A stretch of DNA of 64,000 nucleotides from Nitrospirota bacterium. GTDB taxonomy: Bacteria > Nitrospirota > Thermodesulfovibrionia > Thermodesulfovibrionales > UBA6898. The stretch is taken from the NCBI GenBank assembly GCA_016235245.1, contig JACRLO010000032.1, forward strand, positions 3,413-67,412. Reading direction: 5' to 3'. Positions 11,873 through 21,700 of the stretch are shown here, one piece after another. The first letter of the stretch is position 1. Every line of letters begins with the position of its first letter. Position numbers and translations under genes: made by a program. The notes beneath the pieces are model-generated. The model made no database searches, was not told the origin of the DNA, and was given only the letters and a program-made list of their open reading frames with translations.

Positions 11873-13189
11873 TTATCCTGTGGCTTCGGAATCTCCGCTC
11901 CAGGGCCGCAAACGGAGATCCCGGATAAAAACATCTTCATATTCAGGAAGATATGACATATTGATAACAACGCTCCCTTTGTGCGGCCCCCCGGAGGCTC
12001 CGGGATTGCGGCATTCAGTCAGCAGCTTCTCAGCGCCTGCCAGGGCCGTATTGCCGCACAACTCAACATGCTGAAGGTCAACCGGCGGAAGCAGTCCGAT
12101 CGCAATAGCGTTTGCCGCATCCAGATAACTCCCAAAGGCGCCGCTGACGCAGACTCGCCTGATTTCACTCAAGCGCAGTCCGGCCTTTCTGATCAGGCAC
12201 TGAGCAGACGCAGAGACTCCGGCCTTTGCACGCTGCAGAGCGTCAATGTCCTGAGCAGTCACGATAATGTTCTCCTCTTTACTTATCGGCACAAAACCTT
12301 TTTTCCCTGCATCCCCCTTTAACCTGCCCGATTCTGAGAGGAGCCCGGACCGCAGCATACAGGCAGAGATATCAATAAGACCCGAGCCGCATATCCCTTC
12401 AGGAGCCCCGCCGCCTATTACGTCAGGTATAAAGACTGAATGAACCGGATCACACTGCACGCGGCAGATGGCCCCCGGCTCTGCAGCCATGCCGCACCTG
12501 ATCCCGCTGCCTTCAAAGGCAGGACCGCCCGCAGCCGATGTAGCCCAGAGGCGGCTGCCATCCCATAGCGCGATCTCCGTATTCGCGCCAAAATCGAGCA
12601 GCAGAGAGCCGACCTGCCCCCCGGCAAGTCCTGTTGCAATAATCCCGGCATAAAGATCCGAGCCGACAAACCCTGCCATCGGCTGAACAACTTCGATCCT
12701 GCAGGCCGAATTGACGCCCCAGTTTTCACGTATGCCCTGCAAATCCGGAAACCTGCATTCAATCACCTGGTTCCACATCCCGGGCCTAAGCAGAGCGTCA
12801 TATCCCTGACCGGTCAGGAGCGCAAGCATGGCAGTATTTCCGACAACCGACACCTTTCTTATGTCAGAAACAGAGACTGCATGGTCAGTGCAGAGGCCCC
12901 GGATCAGCAAACCTATGGTCTCTCGAGCAGAACCGCTGAGCTCCCCGGCCGATGCTGCCGACTCCGACGCAGCGGTAAGCCTCGACAGCACATCAGCCCC
13001 GAACTCGGCCTGCGGGTTCCGGAGGCTTCGCCTTCCGATGCACTGCTTCCCGGCCAGGTCCCAGAGACTGACACGGACCTCCGTGGTCCCCAGATCTATT
13101 GCCGCGCCATAGCCGGTCATTTCTGTGCAGTTCTGTGTAATTGTCGAGACGCCGCAGTACGGCACCTTGTCAAGACGATCTCCGCTCAT
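11873..13189 (-). CDS. RACo-like ASKHA-domain corrinoid activation protein (no ferredoxin domain)
   Basis: A 438-residue protein of the DUF4445/RACo family, ATP-using reductive activators that return inactive Co(II) corrinoid to Co(I). ASKHA nucleotide-binding signatures are visible: AAIDLGTTEVRVSLWD near the start, LLLDFGANTEIALWDG, the family mark AGGPAFEGSGIRCGMAAEPG, and VCVSGAFGSYLDAANAIAIG. Typical RACo proteins carry an N-terminal 2Fe-2S ferredoxin domain and are about 600 residues; here only about 25 residues precede the ASKHA part, so the electron donor must be a separate protein. The start overlaps the upstream PAS gene by ATGA; an ATG 23 codons later is also possible. It sits next to its expected client, the corrinoid protein. 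Confidence 0.85.
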   Translation of the reverse strand: MSGDRLDKVPYCGVSTITQNCTEMTGYGAAIDLGTTEVRVSLWDLAGKQCIGRRSLRNPQAEFGADVLSRLTAASESAASAGELSGSARETIGLLIRGLCTDHAVSVSDIRKVSVVGNTAMLALLTGQGYDALLRPGMWNQVIECRFPDLQGIRENWGVNSACRIEVVQPMAGFVGSDLYAGIIATGLAGGQVGSLLLDFGANTEIALWDGSRLWATSAAGGPAFEGSGIRCGMAAEPGAICRVQCDPVHSVFIPDVIGGGAPEGICGSGLIDISACMLRSGLLSESGRLKGDAGKKGFVPISKEENIIVTAQDIDALQRAKAGVSASAQCLIRKAGLRLSEIRRVCVSGAFGSYLDAANAIAIGLLPPVDLQHVELCGNTALAGAEKLLTECRNPGASGGPHKGSVVINMSYLPEYEDVFIRDLRLRPWSGDSEATG

Positions 13190-14868
13190 AAAACATCCGG
13201 CTTCGATTCCAGCACGGCAATCTTTTCCTTCAGTTGCACCATGCGCAATTCCCTGCCGACAAAAAGCTTGTTCATGCGCTCCAGTTCCTGGTTCTTCTCC
13301 TGCAGTTCAGCAGTTCTGTCCTTCACCCGCTGTTCGAGCTCTTCGTTCAGCCTCCGAAGCTCTCCCTCCGCGCGCTTGCGATCGGTGATGTCGCTCCAGA
13401 TGGTGAGTGCACTTACGACATTTCCGGTTTCATCAAATTCCGGCACAATGCGCACAAACCAATATATTTGCTTCCCCTCTTTGGTCCAGTTCAAGTCGAC
13501 ACTGGCAACCGTGGATGATCCCATTGCAGCCATAAGCTTTTCCGTGAAAACGTCCGCCATGGGCGCCAGTTCGGTCGAGAGCTCGGTCGGTTTTTTACCG
13601 ATGACCTCCTGCGATGAAAGGTGGTTTACCCGCTCAAACTCCGGATTAACATACATACGCCTGCCCTCCCGGTCATAGCGAACGATGACATCGGGCGTAT
13701 TTTCAACTACCGCTCGGAATGCCTGTTCACTGGCGCGAAGCCTAAGTTCTGCATTCCTGCGCTCAGTCATATCCCGGGATAATACGGCAACGCCAATGAC
13801 CGAATTGTCTTCCGCGAGAATGGGATTATGTGATACTTCGAAATACAACCTTGAGAGGGCGTCTTCACCGGAATAAGCCAATACAACGAAACGCTCGCCC
13901 GCAAGCGCCCGATCAAGGTTCCGTTGTGCTTTTTCCCGGTCCTCCGGCACGGTCATAAAATCCAGCAGACGCTCGCCGGTCCGAATCTCCCGGCCGTAGA
14001 TCGCCTGCATGACCGCAGCGTGGCCGGCATTGAAACTCGTATAGCGGTAGTGCCGGTCTACGGAAAAAATAAGGGCATCGGCACTCTCGATGATACCCCG
14101 CAGGGTCGAGTATTGCTCTTTCAGCGCCTCCCTCTCGCGAATAAGGTCATGTTCCGTTGTGAAGAGTCTGGTCGAAGCATAGTTCAGGGATGCCCCCAGT
14201 TCTTCGATTTCGATGGCCTGATGCCCAACCTCCATCTGGTCGCCTTTGCGTTCGTCAAGACTGCGCGCAAAAGAGCTGAGACGACCGACAGCCAATACTG
14301 TCGGTCGCAGCACGAGAAGGAGCATAAATCCACTGCAGACGACCCATAAAAGCGAGAGCATGAGGCTGTTTTTCCAGGTCTCCTCCTGTACTTCGCTGAT
14401 TGAAGCCATGCTGAAGGTCGCCTTGATCCATCCGAGCATGCTGCCGGCTTGTATCGGCTGCCAGATGATCAATGCTCCCTTCTCAATGGTTATCAGGGAG
14501 GCTGCCTGAGGGGGGGGGATAATACGGTTAATCCCAGGCATGAGGCGCGGCTTCGAGCCTGCAGGACGCTCGATATCGCCGACGACAGCGCCGTCAGGCT
14601 CGCAGACCTGGAGCCGTGTGACATCAGGCAGTTCGGCAGATTTCAGAAGAAACGATTCAAGTCCTGCATAGTCCCTGAGCACAAGATAATGGGCAGCGTT
14701 TTCTGAGAAGCTCCTGGTCATGACGGCAGAATTGCTCCGCATGGTCGTAAGGAGCGTCTCTGACTGCCTTTGTGCCGTTATCCAGGCCGAAATTGCTCCG
14801 GTAGCAAAGAGGATGCACGAAACGAGGAGGATCAGCTGCGCATGAATCCGCCGGGGCAGAAACGGCAT
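13186..14868 (-). CDS. Membrane PAS-domain sensory protein without kinase core
   Basis: A 560-residue sensor with membrane segments at about 10-32 and 150-172 flanking a periplasmic domain of about 115 residues. A linker/HAMP-like region (about 173-235), two PAS domains (about 250-365 and 375-490), coiled coil and the tail KLFVGRELRMVQLKEKIAVLE follow. There is no H-box, ATPase or GGDEF. The longest frame starts 39 codons upstream inside the PhnD-like gene. I placed the start at the ATG two bases after that gene's stop codon because MPFLPRRIHAQLILLVSC then forms a normal membrane anchor. Coupling to the PhnD-like protein suggests that this protein reads its ligand state. It shares its tail with the sensors at 3905-5098 and 8113-10149. 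Confidence 0.82.
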   Translation of the reverse strand: MPFLPRRIHAQLILLVSCILFATGAISAWITAQRQSETLLTTMRSNSAVMTRSFSENAAHYLVLRDYAGLESFLLKSAELPDVTRLQVCEPDGAVVGDIERPAGSKPRLMPGINRIIPPPQAASLITIEKGALIIWQPIQAGSMLGWIKATFSMASISEVQEETWKNSLMLSLLWVVCSGFMLLLVLRPTVLAVGRLSSFARSLDERKGDQMEVGHQAIEIEELGASLNYASTRLFTTEHDLIREREALKEQYSTLRGIIESADALIFSVDRHYRYTSFNAGHAAVMQAIYGREIRTGERLLDFMTVPEDREKAQRNLDRALAGERFVVLAYSGEDALSRLYFEVSHNPILAEDNSVIGVAVLSRDMTERRNAELRLRASEQAFRAVVENTPDVIVRYDREGRRMYVNPEFERVNHLSSQEVIGKKPTELSTELAPMADVFTEKLMAAMGSSTVASVDLNWTKEGKQIYWFVRIVPEFDETGNVVSALTIWSDITDRKRAEGELRRLNEELEQRVKDRTAELQEKNQELERMNKLFVGRELRMVQLKEKIAVLESKPDVL

Positions 14869-14869
14869 A

Positions 14870-15805
14870 TCACTGTCCCCAATTGGTGAGACCCCTGACG
14901 TCGATCTCTTCCAGGGCGCGATAATCCCGCTCGTAGTCCGCAGCAACCGGGGCCGCCATCCTGAGCGTCTTAAACAGTTCAGCACCCTCTACGGTCACTG
15001 CTATGGCAAGCGAGGCCTTCTTCACCGCCTCCTGTATGGTCCTGGGCACGCGAGGATGAGCGCTGAACGGATGAGGGGCAATTTCCGGCGTCGTCAGAAT
15101 CGGACGGAGCTGCCTGCGGGTCTCATCGGTCTCCCTCTCCAGTTCCGGTATAAACACCGCTCCTGCTTCGCTTTTTCCCAGAAGAACGTTGATGATCACG
15201 TTTCTGGTTGAGCCTGCATATTCCCTGGTGAATGCCAATTTGTCCTTATGTTTTCCCAGCAGGTGCTGGACAAATACGCTGCAAAGGTTCTTGTTGCCGA
15301 CAAAAGAAATCGTTTTACCGGCCAGATCATCAATGCCTTTAACAGGGGAATCCCTGCGCACAAAGAGACCGATAGCGATATTCTTGCCGCCGCGTACCAG
15401 TGGCAGGTAGCCGCTTGATTTGTGGGCAACCATTACCTGGATCGGTGAGGAGAAGATGAAATCGGGAGCGCCGCTCCAGATATCCCGTTCGAATTCTGCC
15501 ATTTGATCGTATACCTTGAGACGAAACTCAAGACCGGTCTCCCGGGAGAGACGTTCCACTAATGGCATCCATTGCGTATGTATGGCAACCGGCGGGGCAG
15601 AAGGAATAACAGCGATCGTGTAAGGATCATTACGCTGCTCCGCATAGGAAATCTGGCAGCAGGTCGCTGCCGTGAAAATAAGAAAAAGCCGGAGCAGGGG
15701 CAAGCGCAGAGAATACAGGCGCCACGTTATAACGGCATTGAGAAGCCGCTGCGCAGCGCCAAGATTTAACAAATCCCGGGTCTTCATACCATCATCGTAT
15801 GACAT
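14870..15805 (-). CDS. PhnD-like periplasmic phosphate/phosphonate-type binding protein
   Basis: A secreted PhnD-family protein (type 2 periplasmic binding fold) of 311 residues from the first ATG. Visible are the hydrophobic signal segment LLRLFLIFTAATCCQISYA, then YTIAVIPSAPPVAIHTQWMP, DFIFSSPIQVMVAH and the hinge-region DDLAGKTISFVGNKN. Family members bind phosphonates, phosphite or other small anions. No transport genes accompany it, whereas a membrane PAS sensor follows at once, which favours a sensing role. A consensus-like promoter lies across the first codons, so the true start may be the internal ATG at 15785-15787 or a later non-ATG codon; the signal peptide begins about 35 residues in. 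First gene of the long operon. Confidence 0.8.
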   Translation of the reverse strand: MSYDDGMKTRDLLNLGAAQRLLNAVITWRLYSLRLPLLRLFLIFTAATCCQISYAEQRNDPYTIAVIPSAPPVAIHTQWMPLVERLSRETGLEFRLKVYDQMAEFERDIWSGAPDFIFSSPIQVMVAHKSSGYLPLVRGGKNIAIGLFVRRDSPVKGIDDLAGKTISFVGNKNLCSVFVQHLLGKHKDKLAFTREYAGSTRNVIINVLLGKSEAGAVFIPELERETDETRRQLRPILTTPEIAPHPFSAHPRVPRTIQEAVKKASLAIAVTVEGAELFKTLRMAAPVAADYERDYRALEEIDVRGLTNWGQ

Positions 15806-15822
15806 TATGAAGCCACTGTCAA
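15794..15822 (-). promoter_or_regulatory. Candidate sigma-70 promoter of the corrinoid/sensor operon
   Basis: On the minus strand TTGACA (15817-15822) is followed by 17 bases and TACGAT (15794-15799). The -35 box is a perfect match and the -10 box matches at four of six positions. The predicted transcription start falls at about 15787, on the second in-frame ATG of the PhnD-like gene. That would give a leaderless message or push translation to a later start. It would drive the whole 15.6-kb run of genes to base 1 and beyond. Confidence 0.4.
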
Positions 15823-15898
15823 ACTAAGATTTTAGCTTTATTATCAGGAAGTGCGGCCCGGAACCGCTTCTGAGCAAGACCGAAAAATTATGGGCAGA

Positions 15899-18742
15899 TC
15901 ATCTCTTTTTCACAATCCACTGGGTGCCGCAGATGAACCGGAAATCACAGTCAGGGCATGACCGCTTGATATCATGCGCCGGCACAAACGGGACCTCCGG
16001 ATCAATGATCTCCCTAAGCAGCGACCGGATAATTGAACTCAGATTGTCATACACCTCTCCTGCGTTGTGGGCCTCAAAGAGCGGGACCTCGATTTCCCGG
16101 CTCATCACAGACCTGCCGAGCATCAGGTATGCGGCGTTCATTGACCGCAGATCGATATTGTTCTTCCCGGCATAGATCATCACGTAGCAGGGAAGCTGCA
16201 GACTGCCGATGGAGCTGCGCCATGTCTCAGGATCATCCGGAACGAGCTTCTTATGATTGATCTTCAGATAGGAAACAGCCGAACCGGTCTTATAGTCAAT
16301 GATCAGAACCTTGCCGTTGCGTTTTTCGAGAATATCCATCCTGCCCTCAAGCCTGCAGCCCTCAACCGTGATCTCTTCCTTATATTCAGTCGCAAGGACC
16401 TCTATTTCGTTTTCCCTGACAAGCGGCAGATAATAGGCTTCTATGAAGGCAGCAAGCTGATCCGCCACCTGCTGCTCAAGCAGATAGTGCGCTCCGACCA
16501 GATCGCTCCCGTATTGAGCCTGAAAATAGCTGTGGGTCATGGCCCTGATCTCTGCAGGATCCATATCAGTCGCTGCAAGGGGCCTGCCCCTTTTGGTATC
16601 AAAAAATCTCCTGAGGATCGCATGGACCACGTTGCCGATATCGGTCCGCGCAATCTCACCGGTCATCTCATCCCGTTTTCCGATGCGCAGGAGATACTGG
16701 TAATAGAATTTGAGCGGACAGCGGAAATACGTGTCGAGCGCTGACGGACTGTATCGAAAAGTCTTCAGGGTCTGGACAATTTCGGCGGTTTTACCTATTT
16801 CCTCGGGCAGCTGGTTATTCAGCTTCACAAGATACTGGACAGGTCTGATATAGTCCCTGTCCGACTTCTTTTTTTCCTTCTGCTGCTTCTGCCAGAGCAG
16901 TCGCTCCACAAAGCGCGAGCGCTCCTTTGAGTCTGACTCGATAAAGAAGAGATGCGCCTCCTTTGAACCCTTTATAAGGATATCGAAATTGTAAGCAGCA
17001 AGCTGCTCCCGTTCGATATAGGTCGGCAGCCCCAGCAGACGGCGGGCCTTAAACGGCAGCAGTGAATCCTCCTTCTTTACCGAGGGCAGCACCTCTTCAT
17101 TTGCATGCAGCACGAATATCCGGTCGAACTTCAGGCTCCGCGTCTCGAGCATGCCCAACACCTGGAGCCCCCGGACCGGAGCTCCCTCAAAAGGCACTGA
17201 GCCTGACCCAAGACATCTTCTTAAGAGCGCGAAGTATCCGTCCCGCTCTCTAAAGGACCGGTTGCAGAGGAGCGAACACTCCATATCGCTGATCGTCTGC
17301 AGGAAGGCATCTGCAAAACGGCTGAAGAGCGGGTGGAGCTTTGCGCTGCTGTTGTTGAAGATGAAGGTGAGCAGGCCCGTGCATCCGGCCGCAAAGTCAG
17401 CGACCGAACTGAACGAAAGGAAGCGTTTTATCGTCTGGTCATGGATCTTCCTGAGATGCGACCGCATCTCGTCAGCACTCCGGGCCAGCCCTGCACCTTT
17501 CAGCCTTTCCGCGATCTTCTGAAAAACCTCTGCATTCGTCTCTATCTCGTTGAGCGTAATGAAGGCCCGGACCGAGGTGCGCGAAAAGGACTCCTCGATC
17601 GTATGAAAGAGTATTCTGGTAACCTCTGCATTGGACTGGTAATAGATGTTCTTGGTATAGGGATGAAGCACAAAGTTCAGGTACGCAGGAAGGTAGACCC
17701 GGTCGCCCTCCATCGACCCGATCAGGTCCATGAGGTTCTGCAGGAAACCGAAGAGCGGCGTCCGCTCAAGGGGGTACCCGATCGATATGTTATAGTCACC
17801 GTCCTCAAGGCCTGACAGGCCCTGACGGATCAGAGGAAAGAGCATGTCAGACGAAGGCAGGACAATGGAGGTCTTCTCGTCAGGCAGCGCCTGTCCCTGC
17901 AGGGCCGCATTCAGCGCAAAGATCTGGCCATGCGTATCAGGGCTGCTGTAGAAGCTGATCTCAGGCAAAGGACCGGCATCTTCAGGGATATGCTCCTCGC
18001 CGATACCGAGGTCATGCAGCCGTTCTTCTATCCCCCTGCCCTGCTGAAATAGGAAATAGACGTCAGGACGATCGAGCAGACCTTTGAATATCTGATGCTC
18101 TGACCTTGTGAGCGCAAAGAAGCCTGCAAAGATGATCCTTTTGAATTTTGAAAGACCGGCACGGCTTATTCCGTCAGCCACAGCACGATATCTGACAGAC
18201 CGTGTCGAGAACCCCAGCTCATCCAGTTGCTGATAGAACCGCTCGTAGAAATAGGCCAGGGATTGCAGCATCGCAAGAGAACGCTCCGGCACAGCGCCTG
18301 CAGCAAGATCGTTGATCTCTTTTACCCTGTTCAGCGGGACCTGCTCGATCAGCAGTTCCTCGATATCCCGGAATATCTTCATGCCGATCGGGAAGAAGCT
18401 GTCCAGAGAAAGGAAGTTCTGTCCGCCGATCCGCGCTGATGTCCGGGTATGGATGTCATGCAGGACCGCAACAGCATCCATTGGGCCTATCTTCCGCTTC
18501 TGCTGCCGTTCTTCAAACAGGGTGTCAATGCATTCGTCCATGGAATAGATGGCCGGCGGCAGGATGGAACTGCCGGCCTGCTCTGCGAGGGCCTTGCGCA
18601 GAAAATGGCCCGGCCGCCTGCCCGGAAAGACGATCATATAGTCGGAAAAATCCCTGCACTCAGCAGGCAGCAGCGACACGATCCCACTGATCAAATTCTC
18701 TGCTGAGGAAAGGACCCTGATATTCATCGGATCGTTATTCAT
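15899..18742 (-). CDS. addB: AddB/RexB-like PD-(D/E)XK exonuclease subunit
   Basis: A 947-residue protein resembling AddB/RexB, the inactivated-helicase partner in double-strand-break processing before RecA loading. The N-terminal Walker A region is degenerate (VFPGRRPGHFLRKALA), as in RexB. The C-terminal nuclease shows LEGRMDILEKRNGKVLIIDY followed by KTG, giving the catalytic Asp, Asp-x-Lys, and a QLPCYVMIY helix (Q-x3-Y). Cysteines for an AddB-type 4Fe-4S cluster are split: one in YFRCPLKFYYQYLL before the nuclease and three in SCPDCDFRFICG at the end. Its start overlaps the stop of the AddA-like gene by ATGA. The symbol is by family; a RecBCD-like arrangement is excluded by the absence of recC and recD. 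Confidence 0.85.
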   Translation of the reverse strand: MNNDPMNIRVLSSAENLISGIVSLLPAECRDFSDYMIVFPGRRPGHFLRKALAEQAGSSILPPAIYSMDECIDTLFEERQQKRKIGPMDAVAVLHDIHTRTSARIGGQNFLSLDSFFPIGMKIFRDIEELLIEQVPLNRVKEINDLAAGAVPERSLAMLQSLAYFYERFYQQLDELGFSTRSVRYRAVADGISRAGLSKFKRIIFAGFFALTRSEHQIFKGLLDRPDVYFLFQQGRGIEERLHDLGIGEEHIPEDAGPLPEISFYSSPDTHGQIFALNAALQGQALPDEKTSIVLPSSDMLFPLIRQGLSGLEDGDYNISIGYPLERTPLFGFLQNLMDLIGSMEGDRVYLPAYLNFVLHPYTKNIYYQSNAEVTRILFHTIEESFSRTSVRAFITLNEIETNAEVFQKIAERLKGAGLARSADEMRSHLRKIHDQTIKRFLSFSSVADFAAGCTGLLTFIFNNSSAKLHPLFSRFADAFLQTISDMECSLLCNRSFRERDGYFALLRRCLGSGSVPFEGAPVRGLQVLGMLETRSLKFDRIFVLHANEEVLPSVKKEDSLLPFKARRLLGLPTYIEREQLAAYNFDILIKGSKEAHLFFIESDSKERSRFVERLLWQKQQKEKKKSDRDYIRPVQYLVKLNNQLPEEIGKTAEIVQTLKTFRYSPSALDTYFRCPLKFYYQYLLRIGKRDEMTGEIARTDIGNVVHAILRRFFDTKRGRPLAATDMDPAEIRAMTHSYFQAQYGSDLVGAHYLLEQQVADQLAAFIEAYYLPLVRENEIEVLATEYKEEITVEGCRLEGRMDILEKRNGKVLIIDYKTGSAVSYLKINHKKLVPDDPETWRSSIGSLQLPCYVMIYAGKNNIDLRSMNAAYLMLGRSVMSREIEVPLFEAHNAGEVYDNLSSIIRSLLREIIDPEVPFVPAHDIKRSCPDCDFRFICGTQWIVKKR

Positions 18743-21700
18743 TGAACCGTGGCCACCTTTCCGAGGTCAATGTACACAAGCATGCCGGCAACAGGACGGC
18801 CGCTGTACACAGGGCTTAGGATCTTCATATAGTTTCTCACCTGATCAGCGTGCCGTTCCTCTGAGCCGATATCACTGCCGGTCTTGAAGTCGACGATCGT
18901 GATGCAGTCGTCATCAACGACAAGCCGGTCGATCCTGAAGAGCCCGCCGTCAGCATCTACGATCTCCTGTTCGTTCATCACCTTTCTGCCAGGCATCGGA
19001 CTGAAAAGGGCCTTCACCCCGCTCAGCTCAAGCATCCCAAGGACTGAGGCGACGGCCTCTTCAACACCAAATTCCGCTCCGGTCTCCCTGATTGCTGCAT
19101 GCACAGCAGTTCTGGCATCCAGCTCAGGCGCACTGCCAAGATACACGATATGGGAGAGCACGTTATGTAGAAACTCTCCGCGCCTGCGTTCTGCAACGCT
19201 GATCAGGTCAGCAGATTGACGCGAATCCCGGACCCTGTTCTGATGGTGCAGGACTGAACAGACAAGAGGCTGCTCTTCCTTTGCCCTATGTATTCTAACT
19301 GTGCCGGTCTTTGGGAAATCACCTGCCGGGAGGATGTCAAACGGGAACGTATCCTTCTCTGCCTTCACGCCAACAACGTACATCTCCTCCTTTGCGCGGG
19401 TGAATCCGACATAGAGGCTGTTCAGCCTGGAGACCCAGTCCTTTTCAGATGCCTTGTCATAGAGCGGCTGCAGCTCAGGGGCGCTTATGCAGATATCCTT
19501 CGTGCATTTGAGAAAGCGCATCCTTTCATCGACCGCCTCCTCAAAATAGTCAAATGTCTGCGGCTTCGAGCGGTACAGAAGCAGAATGACCGCGGGGAAT
19601 CCGAGACCTTTAGCCTTATGCACGGTCATGACCCGGACTGCCTCGATATTCTTCGGTACATCCATATTCCATGCAGAGGTGTCTGCATTCTCATCTTCGG
19701 CAAAATCGAGGAAGTCACGCAGACTGTTGAAGCCAGAGCCTTCAAAATCCTTGATCACCTCAAGGATCTTCACCAAAGTCGCCTGCTCATCGCTGCAGGT
19801 ATCGAGAAGCCGGAAGGTGCTGAAGGCCTCGACCGCAAGATCGTACAGAGGGAAATAGCCTGCAACCCTGAAGAGGACTGCGAAGTACTGCTCCCACAAC
19901 TCGGAAAAGGACTTCTGAAATGCCTTGTACAGCGGCTCTTTTCCTGATGTGGTATAAATAAGCTGCCTAAAATTATCCTGCCATTTATTATGGTCTGGTC
20001 CTGACCCATCACTGCCAAGCGCCTGCAGAAAGATCCCGCCGAGGATAAATGAAGCAAAGGCATGGTCGTCAATCGGCGAATCGAGGAAATTCAGCAGGCT
20101 GATCACTTCGCCGGTTATCTTTCTTCTCCGGATATCGAGGTTGCTGTATGAGATGAACGGGATCCCCTTTTCGTTCAGCCAGCCTGAGACCCGCACCGCA
20201 TCCTCGTTCTTCTGTGTCAGCACCGCGATCTCGCTGCAGCTGAATTTTCTGGCACGCAGGTCTTCTATGATCCGCTGGATCTCTTCTTTCTCAGGCGGCT
20301 CTTCGTCATTCCGGTAGAGCAGGACCACCTCGGCATGGCCGAAATCACTCGAAGGCTCCCTAACCTCCTGCACGTAATCGGTCAGGCCGCTCAATTCCCC
20401 GTAACTGCTGTATTCTGTGCTCTCTTTCACCGCCTTCTTGAAGACCGCCTCGCTGAAGTCGAGAATACTTCTGAGGCTACGGGAATTCTTGTCGAGATTG
20501 TCGATCTTCGGCTTAAACGTGTCAAAATAGCAGCCGCTTTCCAGTTTTTTCATGATCGTGTAGTCTGCGTTTCTGAAGCCGTAGATCGCCTGCTTTGTGT
20601 CGCCCACAACGAAAAGGCTGCCTCCCTGGCTCAGGGAATTTTCAATAAGCGGCTGAAGATCATCCCACTGCACCGGCGAGGTGTCCTGGAACTCATCAAT
20701 CAGGTAGTGATAGATCGTCTCGCCGAGCCTGAAATAGATATCAGGCACTTTAAATTCTCTAAGATGCTCTGCAAGGGTCCGGCTGATATCGCCGATAAAG
20801 ACCCTCTCCTGCCGCTTCTTGACCATATCAAGCGTCTGGCTGAACCCGTCATATACCTTGAGATACGGGATATAGAATGATCGGGCATAACAGCCTGCAT
20901 ACTCGCAAACGACCTGTTTGAACGCTTCCCACCGCTCCAGTATCTCTTCGTATTCCTTTTTATATGCCTCGTCAGCCTTCTTCAGGCTGCTGACCGGAGC
21001 CGTCTTGAACTCTTTGCCGATCAGTTCAGAATGGCGACCCTCCTCTGCAAGCTGCGGCAGATTGGACTTCTTAAAGGATGAATTACCGTTCAGTTTAAAG
21101 CCTGTCCTGATGACCAGCTCATTGATCGCATTCAGCTCTGCAGTGATCCTGTTTTTCAGCGTGGCCATGGCCGCCATTGCTGCTGAACAATCTTCGATAA
21201 GAGGCTGGGCAGACATGGCCGAGAGCTTCTGGTAGATGCCCTTGATCTGTTCGAGGATCGCGGCTGACGGGTCCCAGAGGTACGCAGAATTGCCGTCCTT
21301 ATGTTCGGAGATATAGGAGACGATAGACCCCAAAACTTCAGCATCAGGGCTGCCCCTGCGTATGCGGCGGAGGAAGAGGTCAAAGGTATAGACCAGGAGC
21401 GGACTGCTGTCCATGATGATCTCAAAGTCAGGGTTATACCCGAAATCTATTGCAGAGGCCTTGAAGACCGTGGTCATGAAGCTATCGATCGTGCGGACCT
21501 GAAAGTCGGAATAGTTGTCGAGTATATGTTCGAGCAGGGCTGCTGACCGCTCTCTCACTGCTTCACGGTCAAGGGAGAGCTTTTCACAAAGCTGATCAAT
21601 ACTTGCTGGATCATCGAGACAGGCCGCCTTCAGCCATTGGAGGATGCGCTCCTTCATCTCCTTGGCAGCATTGTTTGAGAAGGTTATGGCAAGGATGTTC

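Noticed and set aside
14870-14985. Longer form of the membrane PAS sensor starting inside the PhnD-like gene
   Set aside because: The extra 39 residues precede the natural membrane anchor, and an ATG directly after the upstream stop is a better start.
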